Assembly (NCBI GenBank): GCA_937874455.1
Contig: CALNBE010000262.1
Location: 1 to 15,106, forward strand
Source: an uncultured Opitutia bacterium
GTDB taxonomy: Bacteria; Verrucomicrobiota; Verrucomicrobiia; Opitutales; UBA953
Length of the DNA: 15,106 nucleotides
Direction: 5' to 3'
Shown piece after piece: positions 13,493 to 15,106 of this stretch (within the stretch, counting starts at the first letter, position 1; every line of letters starts with the position of its first letter). The translations under genes were made by a program, and so were the position numbers. The notes beneath the pieces are model-generated. The model searched no databases. It was given only the letters and a program-made list of their open reading frames with translations, and was not told the origin of the DNA.

Positions 13493-14350
13493 ATGAAAAA
13501 ACTCCTCGTCTGCCTTGATGGTTCCCTCTACGGCCAAAGCTGCTGCCAGTACGCGCTCTGGCTCTCCCAAAAAACCGAGGCCGTGGTGGACACGCTCTAC
13601 GTCTCCGAGCTCTGGCAGTTCGAGGCACCCCTGGTGGCCGACTTCGGCGGCAGCCTCGGCGCCCAGCCCTACATGGGGCTCACCGCCCAGTTGCAAAAGA
13701 TCGAGCAGGACAAGGCGGGCGTGATGAAGGAGTTTGTTGAAAAAGCCTTCGCCGACGCCGGCATGGCGGGCCACGTGAACTTCCACCACCGCACCGGCGT
13801 GCTGGTGGACGCCTTGGAGGAATTCGAAAAAACCGACCCCGCCCCCGAACTGCTCATCATCGGCAAACGCGGCGAGGGAGCCAACATGGCCAAGGCCCAC
13901 CTCGGCTCCAACATGGAGCGCGTCGTCCGCGCCACTTCCCTGCCCTGCCTGATCGCCAACCGGGAGTTCTTTGAGCCAAAGAAACTGCTCCTGGCCTACG
14001 ACGGCAGCTCCAGCGCCGACAAGGCCGTTGCCTGGTATGCCTCGCGCCCGGCCGCCCTCGCCCACACCGAGTTGCACGTGGTCACCGTCGCCAAACGCGG
14101 CGAGGAAGACAAGGCTTCCGAGCAACTGCGCAAGGCGGAGGAAACCCTGACCAAGGCCAGCCTCCACCCCGTCTGCCAAATGCTCGCGGGCATCCCCGCC
14201 GACGCCATCGCCGCCTACCAGCAATCCCAGGACATCAATTTCCTCCTCATGGGCGCCTACGGGCACTCCCGCATCCGCCGCCTCCTCATCGGCAGCACCA
14301 CCACGGAACTCCTCCAACGCTGCCGCATCCCCACCATCCTTTTCCGCTAA
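13493..14350 (+). CDS. Tandem-domain universal stress protein
   Basis: 285 aa with two UspA-fold domains. Domain 1 (about 1-155) begins KKLLVCLDGSLYGQSCCQYAL and has GKRGEGANMAKAHLGS (G124 to S139) near its end, one residue longer than the standard ATP loop. Domain 2 (about 160-285) begins KKLLLAYDGSSSADKAVAWY and has GAYGHSRIRRLLIGS (254-268), an exact G-x2-G-x9-G-S nucleotide-binding loop. So the second domain is the likelier ATP binder; the first may be regulatory. Tandem Usp proteins help survival under starvation, oxidative or energy stress; the exact job here cannot be told. The start has a pyrimidine-rich leader (TTTCTCTCCCC) and no Shine-Dalgarno. The next gene starts 16 nt after the stop. 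Confidence 0.92.
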   Translation: MKKLLVCLDGSLYGQSCCQYALWLSQKTEAVVDTLYVSELWQFEAPLVADFGGSLGAQPYMGLTAQLQKIEQDKAGVMKEFVEKAFADAGMAGHVNFHHRTGVLVDALEEFEKTDPAPELLIIGKRGEGANMAKAHLGSNMERVVRATSLPCLIANREFFEPKKLLLAYDGSSSADKAVAWYASRPAALAHTELHVVTVAKRGEEDKASEQLRKAEETLTKASLHPVCQMLAGIPADAIAAYQQSQDINFLLMGAYGHSRIRRLLIGSTTTELLQRCRIPTILFR

Positions 14351-14366
14351 GAGAAATTTACTCCGC

Positions 14367-15106
14367 GTGAAAAACTCCCCGCCGCCGCAAAGCCTCCTCA
14401 TTATCCGGCTCTCCGCGATGGGCGACATTGTCATCGCCGCCCATGTCATGCAGGAGGACGCCCGCCAGTGGCCGCAATGCAAAATCACCTGGGTCGCCAA
14501 CGAGCCATTTGCCCCGATGCTCCGGCAGATGCCCTTCATCGCCGAGGTTATTTCTTTCCGCAAAAAGGATAAACTCAAGAGCATCCTCGCCCTGCTCCAC
14601 GAACTGCGGCAAAGGAAATTCGACATGGTCTGGGATCTGCACGGCCTGCTCCGCCCGGCCATGTTCACCCTGCTCTCCGGCGTCCGCCTCCGTTGGGGCA
14701 TCCGCACCAACAAAGGCCTGCGCGGCCTCACCTACACCCGCTGGGTGCCGCCGCTCACCAACGAGCTGGGCCGCCACGCCATGGCCCATTCCGCTGCCTT
14801 TGCCGCCTGCGCCGGACTCGACTACGCGCTCACCAGCAATCTGCAACTGCGCCCGTCCGCCACCTATCCGTGGCAGTCCTTCTTTTCCTCCGACCCGGAC
14901 AAAAATTTCGTCGTCGTCACCGACAGCAGCCGCGCCTTCAAAAACTGGCCCTACTTTCCCGGACTCACTGAAAAAATTCTCGCCGCCAACCCTGCACATC
15001 GCGTGATTTGGTGCGGCGGATCCACACTCGCCACGCCGGCACATTTCCCCGCAACGCAATTCCTCAACCTCACCGGCATGCGCCCGATGGAGGAACTGGT
15101 CGCCCT
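14367..15106 (+). CDS. Family 9 glycosyltransferase (ADP-heptose:LPS heptosyltransferase-like), 5' part
   Basis: 246 codons are visible and the frame runs off the window. From the GTG at 14367 it reads KNSPPPQSLLIIRLSAMGDIVIAAHV, the standard GT9 N-terminus ((I/V)RLSxxGD(I/V)). ITWVANEPFAPMLRQMPFIAEVI, then FDMVWDLHGLLRPAMFTLLSG and RWGI, follow as in WaaC/WaaF-like enzymes. Residues about 175-200 (KNFVVVTDSSRAFKNWPYF) open the C-terminal nucleotide-binding half, and LTGMRPMEELVA is where these enzymes position the donor. Such enzymes add heptose to the inner core of lipopolysaccharide on the cytoplasmic side of the inner membrane. Acceptor and exact product are unknown. The leader AAATTTACTCCGC before GTG is a degenerate copy of the common motif. 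Probably cotranscribed with the Usp gene. Confidence 0.88.
   Translation, partial: MKNSPPPQSLLIIRLSAMGDIVIAAHVMQEDARQWPQCKITWVANEPFAPMLRQMPFIAEVISFRKKDKLKSILALLHELRQRKFDMVWDLHGLLRPAMFTLLSGVRLRWGIRTNKGLRGLTYTRWVPPLTNELGRHAMAHSAAFAACAGLDYALTSNLQLRPSATYPWQSFFSSDPDKNFVVVTDSSRAFKNWPYFPGLTEKILAANPAHRVIWCGGSTLATPAHFPATQFLNLTGMRPMEELVA

Larger units (their letters stand above)
12..14892 (+). repeat. Dispersed 9-mer TTTCCTCCG (often GGAAATTTCCTCCGCC)
   Basis: Plus-strand copies start at 12, 1381, 1396, 1918, 1984, 3767, 3881, 5138, 5320, 5427, 9851, 11790, 11928, 11964, 11985, 12672, 12921, 12980 and 14884. Minus-strand copies (CGGAGGAAA on the plus strand) start at 248, 2624 and 14136. Counting the shorter TTCCTCC gives about 29 against 10. 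Copies occur in coding sequence of both gene directions, at start codons, in a terminator loop and in spacers. Many continue into CC, and several are preceded by GGAAA, making the palindrome GGAAATTTCC. None occurs from 5436 to 9850. Counts were made by eye. Confidence 0.85.

Noticed and set aside
13259..14731. Long minus-strand frame opposite the Usp and glycosyltransferase genes
   Set aside because: The plus-strand genes have clear family motifs; the antisense frame has none.

Overview
The window looks like chromosomal DNA of a GC-rich member of the Verrucomicrobiota, most likely Opitutales/Opitutaceae. The reasons are a PEP-CTERM surface protein with autotransporter-type strand repeats, several proteins of a type I associate with that group but cannot name, mostly Shine-Dalgarno-poor starts, and very frequent copies of a short motif, TTTCCTCCG(CC). 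The placement is inferred from style; no rRNA is present.

Layout. 1-180 (-): N-terminus of an MBL-fold hydrolase, cut by the window edge. 322-4452 (+): trpS (tryptophanyl-tRNA synthetase), then three close-packed genes: a two-TM coiled-coil protein, a secreted protein that may be a dead metallopeptidase fold, and a DEDDh exonuclease. 4485-4558: a CACGAA-type dispersed repeat between convergent genes that also supplies the last codons of rsmE. 4545-6024 (-): rsmE (16S rRNA m3U1498 methyltransferase) and slyD (FKBP prolyl isomerase with a metal-binding tail), separated by a clear terminator. 6144-6219 (+): tRNA-Ala(CGC).

6220 to about 8583 is a small island of lower GC at the 3' end of the tRNA. 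It has a tyrosine recombinase, three GC-rich hairpins, a RelE/ParE-type toxin-antitoxin pair on the minus strand and a frame-disrupted small ORF. It holds no copy of the TTTCCTCCG motif. I could not find the far attachment site.

8584-11343 (+): a 919-aa secreted beta-repeat protein ending in a PEP-CTERM anchor, closed by a bidirectional terminator. 11419-13320 (-): a 633-aa protein with an RGD/RG-rich N-terminus, a conserved core and an acidic linker with a possible winged helix; function unknown. 13493-14350 (+): a tandem universal stress protein, followed 16 nt later by the start of a family 9 glycosyltransferase (heptosyltransferase-like) that runs off the window.

The most notable signal is the 9-mer TTTCCTCCG. 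I count 19 copies on the plus strand and 3 on the minus strand by eye, where about 0.1 would be expected by chance. It ignores gene direction, reading frame and coding status, so it appears to be a DNA-level, polar, genome-wide signal. Candidate explanations are an uptake sequence, a Chi- or KOPS-like polar motif, or a translation-linked element.
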